Origin: Desulfopila sp. IMCC35008
GTDB lineage: Bacteria > Desulfobacterota > Desulfobulbia > Desulfobulbales > Desulfocapsaceae
Direction of reading: 5' to 3'
DNA length: 64,000 nucleotides
NCBI RefSeq assembly: GCF_010646885.2
Contig: NZ_CP050700.1
Span: 5,400,001-5,464,000 of the forward strand
Shown here in pieces: positions 1 to 8,601 of this stretch. The notes under the pieces are model-generated. The model saw only the letters and a list, made by a program, of their open reading frames with translations, searched no databases and was not told where the DNA came from. How positions within the stretch are numbered: position 1 is the first letter of the stretch; each line of letters starts with the position of its first letter. A program made the position numbers and the translations under genes.

Positions 1-1
1 C

Positions 2-619
2 ATGTATGATGTGACCCTGGCCGACGACGAAGGTAACGAGATTACAGAACCGGACGAGGTAGGTCATATCGTGGTCCGCACCGACCGCTGGAGAAGTCTT
101 GGACTCTTCACCGAGTATATCGGTAACCCGGAGAAAATGGCAGGCGTCTTTATCGACAACTTCTACTACACGGGTGATCGCGCCTCCATCGACGCGGACG
201 GTTACTGGTGGTTTGTCGGCAGAAGCGACGATGTCATCAAGTCCTCCGATTTCCGTATCGGTCCGTTCGAGGTGGAAAGCGCCCTTATCGAACATGAATC
301 TGTCGGTGAATCCGCTGTTGTCGGTGTTCCCGATCCGAAACGGCACCAGCTGGTCAAAGCCTTTGTTATCTTAAAAGAAGGATATGAGCCGAGTAAAGAA
401 CTGGCACTCGAACTATTTCAACACACCATCGACATCCTGGCCAAGTTCAAGATCCCGCGCATCATCGAGTTCGTGCCGGAGCTGCCCAAAACCCTTTCCG
501 GCAAGATCCGGCGTGTCGAACTGCGGGATAACGAGACAGATCGTAAAGGCGAGGCAAAGGCCGGCGATAGAAAAGAATTCTTTTACTGGGATTTCCCGGA
601 GCTGAGTTCAAAAAAATAG
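2..619 (+). CDS. Acyl-CoA synthetase, C-terminal part (AMP-binding family), truncated by window start
   Basis: C-terminal about 205 residues of an acyl-CoA/acetyl-CoA synthetase-type ligase, which activates a carboxylic acid with ATP and CoA. Visible core motifs are YTGDRA (A7 region), the hinge GRSDDVIKSSDFRIGPFEVE (A8) and LPKTLSGKIRR near the C-terminus, which carries the catalytic lysine of the adenylation half-reaction. The N-terminal ATP-binding part lies outside the window, so the Met at position 2 is probably internal. It sits just upstream of an acyl-CoA dehydrogenase and EtfBA and so likely feeds the same acyl-CoA pathway. The medium-chain/acetyl-CoA synthetase-like group fits best; the substrate is not readable from this fragment. 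Confidence 0.9.
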   Translation: MYDVTLADDEGNEITEPDEVGHIVVRTDRWRSLGLFTEYIGNPEKMAGVFIDNFYYTGDRASIDADGYWWFVGRSDDVIKSSDFRIGPFEVESALIEHESVGESAVVGVPDPKRHQLVKAFVILKEGYEPSKELALELFQHTIDILAKFKIPRIIEFVPELPKTLSGKIRRVELRDNETDRKGEAKAGDRKEFFYWDFPELSSKK

Positions 620-629
620 TAATCTGACC

Positions 630-667
630 ATACTCTTTCACAAACCGCTCGATCTGTGAAAGAGTAT
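630..667. terminator. 13-bp perfect hairpin after the synthetase gene
   Basis: ATACTCTTTCACA (630-642) pairs perfectly with TGTGAAAGAGTAT (655-667) around a 12-nt loop, eleven bases after the stop codon. There is no clear T-tract, so it may act as an RNA-stabilising 3' end rather than a classic intrinsic terminator. Confidence 0.5.
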
Positions 668-687
668 AATAAGAAAAGTACAACGGT

Positions 688-760
688 CCTGCACCCGGTC
701 CGCAATGCAATGCGGCCCTGTCTTCCCCGTCCACTGGAACACTCCTCCGCCGGGTGCAGG
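688..760. terminator. Long-loop hairpin upstream of the acyl-CoA dehydrogenase gene
   Basis: CCTGCACCCGG (688-698) is the reverse complement of CCGGGTGCAGG (750-760). A small inner hairpin CCGCA/TGCGG lies in the loop near 699-715. ATTTCTTC follows the outer stem. It could be a terminator or leader structure between the synthetase and dehydrogenase genes. Confidence 0.4.
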
Positions 761-794
761 ATTTCTTCACCCCCAATAAACCGGAGTTGACATT

Positions 795-1940
795 ATGCAA
801 TTCGAACTGACCGAAGAACAAAGCCTCATCAGGGATATGGTTCGTGATTTTGCCGAAAACGAGATTGCGCCCTCAGCGAAAGAGAGGGATGAGGAGGAGC
901 GTTTTGATCGCACCCTGATGTTTGATAAACTCGCAGAGCTCGGCCTTACCGGCATTGTATTCCCCGAGGAATACGGCGGTGCAGGAGCGGATTACATCAG
1001 CTACGCTATCGCCGTTGAAGAACTCTCACGGGTCTGCGCCTCCACCGGTGTCACTCTCTCGGCTCATCTCTCGTTAGCAACCAACCCGATTTATCTCTTC
1101 GGCAATGAGGAACAGAAACAAAAATTCCTGGTTCCCATGGCCAAAGGCGAAAAGATGGGTGGATTCGGTCTTACCGAACCGTCTGCCGGCTCGGATGCGG
1201 GTGGTACCAAGACAACCGCCGTCCTCGACGGAGACGAATGGGTACTCAACGGTACCAAGATTTTCATCACCAACGCCGGTTATGCCGAAGTATATGTGGT
1301 CATGGCCCGCACCGACAAGGACGCCAGGAAACATCACGGTATCAGCGCCTTTATCGTTGAAAAGGACACCCCGGGGTTTACCTTCGGCAAAAAAGAAGAA
1401 AAACTCGGTATCCGCTCCTCACCTACCATGGAGCTGGTCTTCGAGAACTGCCGGATTCCCGCCGGTAATTTGCTCGGCAAGGAGGGTGAGGGATTCAAAG
1501 TAGCCATGAAGACACTTGACGGCGGTCGCATTGGCATCGCCTCACAGGCTCTCGGTATCGCCCAGGGGGCGCTGGAACAGGCGGTCAATTACGCCAAGGA
1601 ACGCAAACAGTTCGACCGCCCTATCGCAAGTTTCCAGGGTATCATGTTCCAGTTGGCCGATATGGCCTGCCTGGTTGAGGCTGCCCGGCTGCTTGTTTAC
1701 CAGGCAGCATACAAGGCGAGCAACAATCAATCCTACACCCAGGCGTCGGCCATGGCCAAACTGGTGGCCAGCGAGACGGCGATGAAGGTTACCACCCAGG
1801 CGGTCCAGGTGCTGGGGGGCTACGGGTATACCCGTGAGTTCCCGGTGGAGCGGATGATGCGCGACGCCAAGATCACCGAAATTTATGAAGGAACCAGCGA
1901 GATACAGCGATTGGTTATCGGCACCAACTTGTGCCGGTAG
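795..1940 (+). CDS. Acyl-CoA dehydrogenase (short-chain/butyryl-CoA type)
   Basis: 381-residue FAD enzyme of normal family length that desaturates an acyl-CoA at C2-C3 and passes electrons to ETF. The order is an N-terminal helical domain, the middle beta domain with FGLTEPSAGSDAGGTKTTA, and the C-terminal helical domain with KERKQF and EIYEGTSEIQRLVIG. The Glu in YEGT is the usual catalytic base of short- and medium-chain dehydrogenases. GGAG lies about 10 bases before the ATG. EtfB and EtfA follow directly, the expected electron acceptor. With IcmF downstream the substrate could be butyryl- or isobutyryl-CoA; the exact chain specificity is inference. Confidence 0.93.
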   Translation: MQFELTEEQSLIRDMVRDFAENEIAPSAKERDEEERFDRTLMFDKLAELGLTGIVFPEEYGGAGADYISYAIAVEELSRVCASTGVTLSAHLSLATNPIYLFGNEEQKQKFLVPMAKGEKMGGFGLTEPSAGSDAGGTKTTAVLDGDEWVLNGTKIFITNAGYAEVYVVMARTDKDARKHHGISAFIVEKDTPGFTFGKKEEKLGIRSSPTMELVFENCRIPAGNLLGKEGEGFKVAMKTLDGGRIGIASQALGIAQGALEQAVNYAKERKQFDRPIASFQGIMFQLADMACLVEAARLLVYQAAYKASNNQSYTQASAMAKLVASETAMKVTTQAVQVLGGYGYTREFPVERMMRDAKITEIYEGTSEIQRLVIGTNLCR

Positions 1941-1941
1941 C

Positions 1942-2037
1942 CATCACCCAGCTCGATGGGGCCAGGCTTAAGCCTGGCCCCGGAAGGTACTGGTCATCAC
2001 CTGATTTGATGGGGGTCAGGCTTAAGCCTGACCCCGG
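1942..2037. repeat. Two tandem copies of a palindromic repeat, about 43 bp each
   Basis: Each copy runs CATCACC, six variable bases, GATGGGG, then a perfect 24-bp palindrome with invariant core CAGGCTTAAGCCTG flanked by GGGG and CCCC. Palindromes are at 1958-1981 and 2012-2035. The second differs from the first by paired substitutions that keep the stem perfect (C-G to T-A). A third copy, inverted, is at 3927-3980. It could be a REP-like mobile hairpin or a regulatory palindrome. Confidence 0.8.
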
Positions 2038-2078
2038 TTTGCGATCATTGCAGTAAACAAAAGAGCGAGAGAACAACA

Positions 2079-2852
2079 ATGAAAATTCTGGTTTGCATTA
2101 AACAGGTTCCGGATATGGAATCGAAATTCAAGATCGACGGCGCCGGGACCTGGTACGACACCAGCGAACTGGCCTGGAGAATGAACGAATACGACGAATA
2201 TGGCGTCGAACAAGCCGTCCAGCTTAAAGAGCAGACAGGGGGGGACGCCACGGTACTCTGCATCGGCTCCGATAAGGTGAAGGAAACCATGAAAAAGGCC
2301 CTGGCCATGGGGTGTGACCGTGGTGCCCACATCGACGATCCGGATTTCACCTCCAAGGACCCATATGAGATTGCCGGCATCATCGCCGAATATGCAAAAG
2401 ACAAGGAATTCGACATTATTTTTACCGGTATGCAGTCTCAGGATCGAGGCAGCGGTCAGGTCGGGGTGCTTGTTGCCGAGATGCTCGGACTGCCATCCGT
2501 CACCACCATTGTCGACTTTGCCTTCGATAACGGTAAAATCCAGGTCAAAAGAGAGCTTGAGGGAGGCGTAAAAGCTGTCGTTTCCGTTACCTCACCTGCA
2601 CTTTTCACCTGCCAGCTCGGCCTCAATACCCCTCGTTATCCCACCCTTCCCAATATCATGAAGGCGAAGAAAAAAGAGCTGCTCTCCATTCCGGTGGCTG
2701 ACCTGCTGAAAGTTGAGCCCAAGGCTGAAACCAGTTCCATGGGACTGCCGGAGAAAAAAGGCGGTGGCCTGGTACTGGAAGGTGATGTAGCAGAGCTGGC
2801 CGACAAGCTGGTGGCAATACTTAAGGAAAAGACCGGCATACTTGCCGGATAA
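2079..2852 (+). CDS. etfB: Electron transfer flavoprotein, beta subunit
   Basis: 257-residue EtfB that pairs with EtfA to accept electrons from acyl-CoA dehydrogenase in the cytoplasm. The N-terminus MKILVCIKQVPD, the NEYDEYGVEQAVQLKE segment, and the TGMQSQDRGSGQVG stretch that binds the AMP or second FAD moiety are typical. The next gene starts 11 bases after the stop, so the two are translationally coupled. GAGAGA precedes the ATG. Whether this ETF is bifurcating cannot be decided from sequence alone by eye. Confidence 0.95.
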   Translation: MKILVCIKQVPDMESKFKIDGAGTWYDTSELAWRMNEYDEYGVEQAVQLKEQTGGDATVLCIGSDKVKETMKKALAMGCDRGAHIDDPDFTSKDPYEIAGIIAEYAKDKEFDIIFTGMQSQDRGSGQVGVLVAEMLGLPSVTTIVDFAFDNGKIQVKRELEGGVKAVVSVTSPALFTCQLGLNTPRYPTLPNIMKAKKKELLSIPVADLLKVEPKAETSSMGLPEKKGGGLVLEGDVAELADKLVAILKEKTGILAG

Positions 2853-2862
2853 GGTGGTGACA

Positions 2863-3780
2863 ATGAAAGCATTACTCATAGCGGAAACCCGCGAAGGAAA
2901 ATCACTGGCAAGCAGCGCCGAATTGATCGCTTTCTGTAAAGTGGCAGGTGCCGACAGCGTCATGTTCATGGCCGGGACCACTACGGATCTCCCCGATTTC
3001 GATGGCACCCTCTATCTTGCCGACAGTGAAAAATACGGCGAGTACAATCCCGTGGTTCACAAGCAACTCATCCTGGATGTGGTCGAAAAGGAGAAGCCGG
3101 ATATGATCGTCTTCAGCCATTCCTCCTACGGCTGGGACCTCGCCCCTCGTGTTGCCTACAGCCTCGGTGCCGCCCAGTTTTCTGAGGTGGCGGGATTTGA
3201 AGACGGAGCACCGGTCCTGCCCGCCTGCAACTCCAAACTGCGCCGGAAGGTTCAGGCGAAGTCGGAGCTGATCGTACTGACCCTGCAGGCCGGAGCTTTT
3301 GGTCTGGGTGAAGAACTTGATACCAAGCCAACTGTCGTACCGGTCGATACGGACAGTACAGGCGTCATCGTCTTCGAAGGATATGAGCAGGCCGAGGAAG
3401 GCGGCGTTGACCTGGGCAAGGCGGAGGTGATCGTCAGCGCCGGTCGTGGTATCGGCGGAGCCGACAATGTCGGGATCGTGGCCGATCTTGCCAAGGCGCT
3501 GGGTGGGGAATACGGCGCCTCCCGTCCGGTGGTCGATGCGGAATGGGTCGAGCACGCACGGCAGGTTGGTACAACCGGCCAGACTGTTTCACCCAAACTC
3601 TATGTGGCCTGCGGCATATCAGGTGCCATCCAGCATCTGGCCGGGATGAAGAAATCGGAATTCGTTGTCGCCGTCAATACCGACAAGGACGCTCCCATCG
3701 GTGAGGTTGCAGATGTACTGGTCGTGGCCGATGTAAAACAGTTCCTGCCGGAGCTGACCCAGAAGATCCTGGGTGGATAA
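2863..3780 (+). CDS. etfA: Electron transfer flavoprotein, alpha subunit
   Basis: 305-residue EtfA carrying the FAD of the ETF dimer. The C-terminal FAD domain shows SAGRGIGG, the KLYVACGISGAIQHLAGM block and the VAVNTDKDAPIGEVADVLVVAD block, all diagnostic. An upstream TTG at 2842 is in frame, but AAGGTGG lies 6-12 bases before the ATG at 2863, and that Met begins the conserved sequence, so 2863 is chosen. It completes the acd-etfB-etfA set. Confidence 0.95.
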   Translation: MKALLIAETREGKSLASSAELIAFCKVAGADSVMFMAGTTTDLPDFDGTLYLADSEKYGEYNPVVHKQLILDVVEKEKPDMIVFSHSSYGWDLAPRVAYSLGAAQFSEVAGFEDGAPVLPACNSKLRRKVQAKSELIVLTLQAGAFGLGEELDTKPTVVPVDTDSTGVIVFEGYEQAEEGGVDLGKAEVIVSAGRGIGGADNVGIVADLAKALGGEYGASRPVVDAEWVEHARQVGTTGQTVSPKLYVACGISGAIQHLAGMKKSEFVVAVNTDKDAPIGEVADVLVVADVKQFLPELTQKILGG

Positions 3781-3788
3781 ATCAAGTT

Positions 3789-3828
3789 CCGGGAGCAGGA
3801 TAGCACATTGTAGCACCCCTGTTCCCGG
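3789..3828 (+). terminator. Hairpin after etfA
   Basis: CCGGGAGCAGG (3789-3799) pairs with CCTGTTCCCGG (3818-3828) with one G-U pair, nine bases after the etfA stop. No T-tract follows, so termination strength is uncertain. Confidence 0.45.
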
Positions 3829-3926
3829 TCGCGCAGGACAACCCTGCACAATGTTTTACTTTTGTTCTTCTTCATTATTGTATAGTTTATCAGGTAAAGC
3901 TGTTGATTACGTAGAGCCAGTTGGCC

Positions 3927-3980
3927 GGGGCCAGGCTTAAGCCTGACCCCATCCTGCCGGACCCCATCGAGTTGGGTGAT
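3927..3980. repeat. Third, inverted copy of the palindromic repeat
   Basis: The palindrome at 3927-3950 has the same CAGGCTTAAGCCTG core. It is followed by ATCCTGCCGG and then ACCCCATCGAGTTGGGTGAT, which is the reverse complement of the left part of the repeat unit at 1942. This copy is thus the same element inverted, with a 9-10 bp insertion between its halves. It lies just upstream of the TetR gene. Confidence 0.75.
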
Positions 3981-4057
3981 TTGCTGGTTACAGCATTTCT
4001 TGAACGCAATCACAGTCTCCAGAAACAGAGAGAAACGCATACAACGAAACGATATAC

Positions 4058-4699
4058 ATGAGAACAAAAGACAGAGATGCAAAAAAAGTCGTCACGCAGA
4101 TAAAGAACCAGGAACTGGTGAAAGAGCGACGTCGACAAATTGTCGATGCCGCTGTTAAACTCTTTATCGAACACGGCTACCATAAAACAACAACAAGACT
4201 TCTCGCCAAGGCGACCGGTTTGTCCATCGGCACCATGTACGACTACATCTCCACCAAGGAAGATGTACTCTATCTAGTCTGTATGGCAATCCATTCCGAG
4301 GTTGAAGCGGCCGTAAAAGAAGCACTGGCGAGACCGTTGAGCGGAGCGGAGGCCCTTGCTGAGGTTATCCGGGAGTATTTCCTGGTCTGTGACAGGATGA
4401 GCGACCACGTGCTGTTGATGTACCAGGTAACCCACTTCCTCTCACCGAAGTGGCAGAAAATAGTATTGGAAGCAGAGCTGGGCATCACCAACCTCTTTAT
4501 CGAGGCGATGCACCAGATCAAGAAAACAGGAACATTACCAGAACTGGACGACGATACCATCAACCTGATAGGTCATAATATCTCCGTTACCGGACACACC
4601 TGGGCATTCAGGAGATGGTATTTCGCAAAACACTTCACCATTGAAAAATACACAGAACAACAGACCGATTTCATCATGAGTTTCCTGGCCAACAGGTAA
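4058..4699 (+). CDS. TetR/AcrR-family transcriptional regulator
   Basis: 213 residues. The N-terminal DNA-binding domain (about 24-70) reads RRRQIVDAAVKLFIEHGYHKTTTRLLAKATGLSIGTMYDYISTKEDVLYL, split by the recognition helix SIGTMYDY. The C-terminal part is a helical ligand-binding domain of the sort that in acyl-CoA-linked regulators senses acyl-CoA thioesters. It sits between EtfBA and IcmF on the same strand, so it probably controls this cluster. Possible operators are the nearby palindromes (see repeats) or AACCG-GTCGA-CGGTT at 4740-4754. The ligand is unknown. No strong Shine-Dalgarno is visible. Confidence 0.9.
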   Translation: MRTKDRDAKKVVTQIKNQELVKERRRQIVDAAVKLFIEHGYHKTTTRLLAKATGLSIGTMYDYISTKEDVLYLVCMAIHSEVEAAVKEALARPLSGAEALAEVIREYFLVCDRMSDHVLLMYQVTHFLSPKWQKIVLEAELGITNLFIEAMHQIKKTGTLPELDDDTINLIGHNISVTGHTWAFRRWYFAKHFTIEKYTEQQTDFIMSFLANR

Positions 4700-4739
4700 C
4701 TTCGCCCCTTTTGGATACTGTTTTTTCGCGTGAAGTGTT

Positions 4740-4754
4740 AACCGGTCGACGGTT
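4740..4754. promoter_or_regulatory. Short inverted repeat before icmF, possible operator
   Basis: AACCG-GTCGA-CGGTT lies 44 bases before the icmF start and just after the tetR gene. Its size and position would suit a TetR-type operator, but five-base arms can occur by chance. Confidence 0.25.
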
Positions 4755-4797
4755 GAAAAATCCACATCGTCAATCATAACTGGCTTGAGGTATACAT

Positions 4798-7700
4798 ATG
4801 AACGCGAACGTTGAAGTCTACACCCCAAAAAACAGTGTCAGGATAATTACCGCCACATCCCTCTTCGACGGTCACGATGCCTCCACCAACATTATGCGGA
4901 GGATTCTTCAGGATTCCGGCGTCGAGGTCATTCATCTGGCGCATAACCGTTCCGTCCAGGAACTGGTCGATACAGCCATAGAAGAAGATGCCCAGGGCAT
5001 TGCCATGTCCAGCTACCAGGGCGGACATATGGAGGCGTTCAAGTATATGATCGACCTCTTAAAAGAACGCGAGGCAGAACACATCAAGGTTTTCGGCGGC
5101 GGAGGCGGTGTTATCGTTGCCGACGAGATCAGGGAGCTCGAGGAGTACGGAGTCACCAAGATCTACTCACCTGAAGACGGAGCCTCCATGGGGCTGCAGG
5201 GGATGATCAACCACATGATCTCCTGTATGGATTTCCCCACCGTAACCCTCACCGACCTGCAGCCGAAAAAACTACATTATTCGGATAAAAAGGAGATTGC
5301 CCGTTTCATCACCGTTGCCCAGCAGTTGAAGGGGACGGACACGAGCAACCTTGCCGAGCTTATGGCCATAGTGGAACCAATGGCAAAGAAAAACAACCCG
5401 CCCGTGATCGGCATAACAGGTACGGGTGGTGCAGGCAAGAGCTCGCTTACCGACGAACTGCTGCTGAGGTTTTTAAACGACCTTGAAGATATCAATATCG
5501 CCGTTATCTGCTGTGATCCCTCCCGCCGTAAAACCGGTGGCGCTTTGCTCGGCGACCGGATCCGCATGAATTCCATCACCGGTTCAACTCATGCATATAT
5601 GCGCAGCCTTGCTACCCGTGATTCAGCCAACGAAGTCTCTGAATCATTACCTGAGGCGATCGCCATCGCCAAAGCTGCCGGGTTCGACCTGATAATCGCC
5701 GAAACCGCCGGAATAGGCCAGGGCGACTCGCGAATAACCGATCTCGCTGATATCTCCATGTATGTAATGACCAGTGAATATGGTGCACCATCCCAGCTTG
5801 AAAAAATCGATATGCTGGACTACGCGGATATCATTGTCATCAACAAGTTTGAGAAAAAAGGCAGTGATGATGCGATCCGTGACGTACGCAAGCAGGTTAT
5901 GCGCAACCGTAAGGAGTGGGATAAAAAACCTGAGGATTTTTCGGTTTACGGAACCATCGCCTCAAAATTCAATGATGACGGTGTAACCGCCCTGTACCAC
6001 GGACTCATCGACAGCTTAAATGACAAAGCCGGTACGGCCTTTGCCCCCAAACTGCCGAGGCCGGAGAATAAAACCCCCACCTCCAAGACAATCGTTATCC
6101 CAGGCAAGCGCATCCGCTACCTTTCCGAGATTTCAGATACCGTTCGTAACTACCATGAGGAGACCGAAAAGCAGGCTCAGGCAGTGCGCAACAAGTGGCA
6201 TCTGGAAAAATCAGCCAGTCTGCTTGGTGAAAATAGTCCGGAACTTCTTGATACACTCAAGCAAAAAGCGGCAGAATGTGCTGCCGCAGTAGGAAAAGAC
6301 ACCGAAGAAACCCTGGCAAGATGGGAGAAATGCAAGGTAGCCTATTCCGGTGATGAACTTGTCTACCATGTTCGTGGACGTGAGATCCGGGTACCGCTTT
6401 ATACGGAATCACTCTCTCACTCAAAAATTCCAAAAATTGCCTTGCCCCGGCTGAACGATCCGGGCGACACTTACAGCTGGCTGAGGCGGGAGAACCTGCC
6501 TGGTTTCTTCCCCTTTACCGGTGGTGTCTTTCCGCTTAAACGTGAGGGAGAGGATCCAACCAGGATGTTTGCCGGTGAAGGCGGTCCGGGACAGACCAAC
6601 CAGCGGTTCAAGCTGCTCTCCGGCAACTACGAGGCCAAACGGCTGTCCACCGCTTTTGACTCCGTCACCCTGTATGGCTGGGATCCTGCGGTTCGACCGG
6701 ACATCTACGGCAAGGTGGGGACCTCCGGGGTCTCTATCTGCACCCTGGACGATGTGAAACTGCTCTACGACGGGTTCGATCTCTGTTCCCCCACCACCTC
6801 TGTTTCCATGACCATCAACGGGCCGGCACCGATTATCCTGGCCATGTTCATGAACACCGCCATCGACCAGCAGGTGGAAAAGTTCGAGCAGGATGAGAAC
6901 AGGGCGGCAACTGCAGAAGAGCGGGAGAAAATCCGCAAGGTGGTTCTTGCCAATGTCCGGGGCACCGTCCAGGCGGATATTTTAAAAGAAGACCAGGGCC
7001 AGAACACCTGCATTTTCTCCATCGAGTTCGCCCTCAAGATGATGGGTGATATCCAGGAGTTTTTCATAGAAAATGCGGTCCGCAACTTCTACTCCGTTTC
7101 CGTCTCCGGCTACCATATCGCCGAGGCGGGTGCCAACCCCATTACCCAGCTGGCACTCACCCTCTCTAACGGTTTTACGTATGTTGAGTACTACCTGGCG
7201 CGCGGCATGGATATCGACAAGATCGCCCCGAATCTCTCCTTTTTCTTCTCCAACGGTATGGATCCGGAATACACTGTGATAGGCCGAGTGGCGAGACGAA
7301 TCTGGTCAGTCGCCATGAGAGAGAAGTACGGTGCATCTGAGCGTTCACAGAAACTGAAGTACCATATCCAGACCTCGGGTCGCTCCCTGCACTGCCAGGA
7401 GATCCAGTTCAACGATATCCGCACCACCCTGCAGGCGCTCTGCGCCATCTATGACAACTGCAACAGCCTGCATACCAACGCCTATGATGAGGCTATCACC
7501 ACCCCGAGTTCTGAATCCGTGCGGCGGGCGCTGGCTATCCAACTGATTATCAACCGGGAATGGGGACTGGCCAAGAACGAGAACCCGCTTCAGGGCAGTT
7601 TCATCGTCGATGATCTCACCGACCTGGTGGAAGAAGCGGTTCTCTCCGAATTCGACCGAATCAGCGACCGGGGCGGGGTACTGGGCGCCATGGAAACCGG

Positions 7701-8064
7701 CTACCAACGCTCGAAAATCCAGGAAGAGTCTCTCTACTACGAGCACCTTAAACACTCCGGCGAGTATCCGATCATCGGCGTCAACACCTTCCGCAACCCC
7801 GAAGTTAACTCCGACGAAGCCAACGCCACCCTTGAACTGGCCCGGGCCACTGATGATGTGAAACAGGATCAGCTGAAACGGCTGGCTGCTTTCCATGAGA
7901 AACACCGTGAAACGTCGGAAGAGGCGTTGAAGAAGCTGAAGAAGGTCGCGCTTAGCGGCGGTAATATCTTTGAAGAGCTTATTGATACAGTGAAACATTG
8001 CAGCCTGGGACAAATCACCAATGCACTCTATGAGGCTGGCGGACAGTATAGGCGCAATATGTAA
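4798..8064 (+). CDS. icmF: Fused B12-dependent acyl-CoA mutase with G-protein chaperone (IcmF, isobutyryl-CoA mutase type)
   Basis: 1088 residues, the usual IcmF length. Residues 1-150 are a B12-binding domain with DGHDAS (Asp24-His26, the base-off His ligand) and FGGGGGV. Residues about 200-420 are a MeaI-type GTPase with Walker A GTGGAGKSS and VINKFEKKG. From about 520 the mutase barrel follows, with TRMFAGEGGPGQTNQRF: the Phe in MFAG occupies the position that is Tyr in methylmalonyl-CoA mutase, which points to isobutyryl/n-butyryl (or a related branched acyl) substrate. GAGG precedes the ATG. With acyl-CoA synthetase, dehydrogenase and ETF upstream it likely interconverts branched and linear C4 (or C5) acyl-CoA. 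Substrate choice is inference. Confidence 0.93.
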   Translation: MNANVEVYTPKNSVRIITATSLFDGHDASTNIMRRILQDSGVEVIHLAHNRSVQELVDTAIEEDAQGIAMSSYQGGHMEAFKYMIDLLKEREAEHIKVFGGGGGVIVADEIRELEEYGVTKIYSPEDGASMGLQGMINHMISCMDFPTVTLTDLQPKKLHYSDKKEIARFITVAQQLKGTDTSNLAELMAIVEPMAKKNNPPVIGITGTGGAGKSSLTDELLLRFLNDLEDINIAVICCDPSRRKTGGALLGDRIRMNSITGSTHAYMRSLATRDSANEVSESLPEAIAIAKAAGFDLIIAETAGIGQGDSRITDLADISMYVMTSEYGAPSQLEKIDMLDYADIIVINKFEKKGSDDAIRDVRKQVMRNRKEWDKKPEDFSVYGTIASKFNDDGVTALYHGLIDSLNDKAGTAFAPKLPRPENKTPTSKTIVIPGKRIRYLSEISDTVRNYHEETEKQAQAVRNKWHLEKSASLLGENSPELLDTLKQKAAECAAAVGKDTEETLARWEKCKVAYSGDELVYHVRGREIRVPLYTESLSHSKIPKIALPRLNDPGDTYSWLRRENLPGFFPFTGGVFPLKREGEDPTRMFAGEGGPGQTNQRFKLLSGNYEAKRLSTAFDSVTLYGWDPAVRPDIYGKVGTSGVSICTLDDVKLLYDGFDLCSPTTSVSMTINGPAPIILAMFMNTAIDQQVEKFEQDENRAATAEEREKIRKVVLANVRGTVQADILKEDQGQNTCIFSIEFALKMMGDIQEFFIENAVRNFYSVSVSGYHIAEAGANPITQLALTLSNGFTYVEYYLARGMDIDKIAPNLSFFFSNGMDPEYTVIGRVARRIWSVAMREKYGASERSQKLKYHIQTSGRSLHCQEIQFNDIRTTLQALCAIYDNCNSLHTNAYDEAITTPSSESVRRALAIQLIINREWGLAKNENPLQGSFIVDDLTDLVEEAVLSEFDRISDRGGVLGAMETGYQRSKIQEESLYYEHLKHSGEYPIIGVNTFRNPEVNSDEANATLELARATDDVKQDQLKRLAAFHEKHRETSEEALKKLKKVALSGGNIFEELIDTVKHCSLGQITNALYEAGGQYRRNM

Positions 8065-8066
8065 GA

Positions 8067-8139
8067 AAAAGTTCTGTAGCACCCCATCTGTTCACGATCA
8101 AGAAGCCCGGCATACTTTTAAGCCCGAATATTTCATGAA
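8067..8139. repeat. Left member of an inverted repeat pair flanking the accessory island; ends in an IS1380-like terminus
   Basis: This stretch matches the reverse complement of 13787-13856 at roughly 80 percent by eye, including AAGAAGCCCGGC and TGTAG blocks. Its right end (8124-8139, CCCGAATATTTCATGA) is nearly identical to the left terminus of the insertion sequence at 12232. It starts immediately after the icmF stop. Confidence 0.65.
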
Positions 8140-8206
8140 AAACTCTAGCCACGTTTCGATTGTGAAGACATATCGAGATGTTAATGAAATACTTCTTGTG
8201 CAACTT

Positions 8207-8227
8207 CTGGGTACACTTTGTACCCAG
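8207..8227. terminator. Perfect 9-bp hairpin in the gap after icmF
   Basis: CTGGGTACA (8207-8215) pairs perfectly with TGTACCCAG (8219-8227) around a 3-nt loop. No T-tract follows. The rest of the gap 8140-8601 is AT-rich; I see no gene in it. Confidence 0.4.
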
Positions 8228-8419
8228 AGATTTCGAGGACTTTTTCACCCTTCGGGCTAGCCCCCCTTTTCATTCCACTTCTCTTTTGGAGAACTGACAC
8301 ATTCCACTCTTTCTCCAGAAATTGAAAGTATAACATCACGGAAACTTCAACTGGAGAAGGATGATGTAACCGGATACTCATGACAACTGAGTCGAGCGGA
8401 TACGTTTGTCAGGTATAAA

Positions 8420-8448
8420 TTGACAATGTCTCCTTATATTGTTAGGTA
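8420..8448 (+). promoter_or_regulatory. Weak sigma70-like promoter candidate for the surface-protein operon
   Basis: A consensus TTGACA (8420-8425) is followed after 17 bases by TAGGTA (8443-8448), a poor -10. It is the best match in the gap before the gene at 8602. Confidence 0.25.
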
Positions 8449-8601
8449 TTTTGATGTTGGTATTAAAAGTTGATTCATGTGTAAATTAGTTAAAAAAAAT
8501 CAAGCTTCAGGGCGACCTATCTATGCATTCTCAATGGGTTCCTACCAGTCTGGTTTTATAACCTGAACTCAAACTTGAATAAAATAAATTATACCATTGC
8601 C

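Noticed and set aside
7345..8082. 245-codon minus-strand frame
   Set aside because: Antisense to the conserved mutase domain of icmF.
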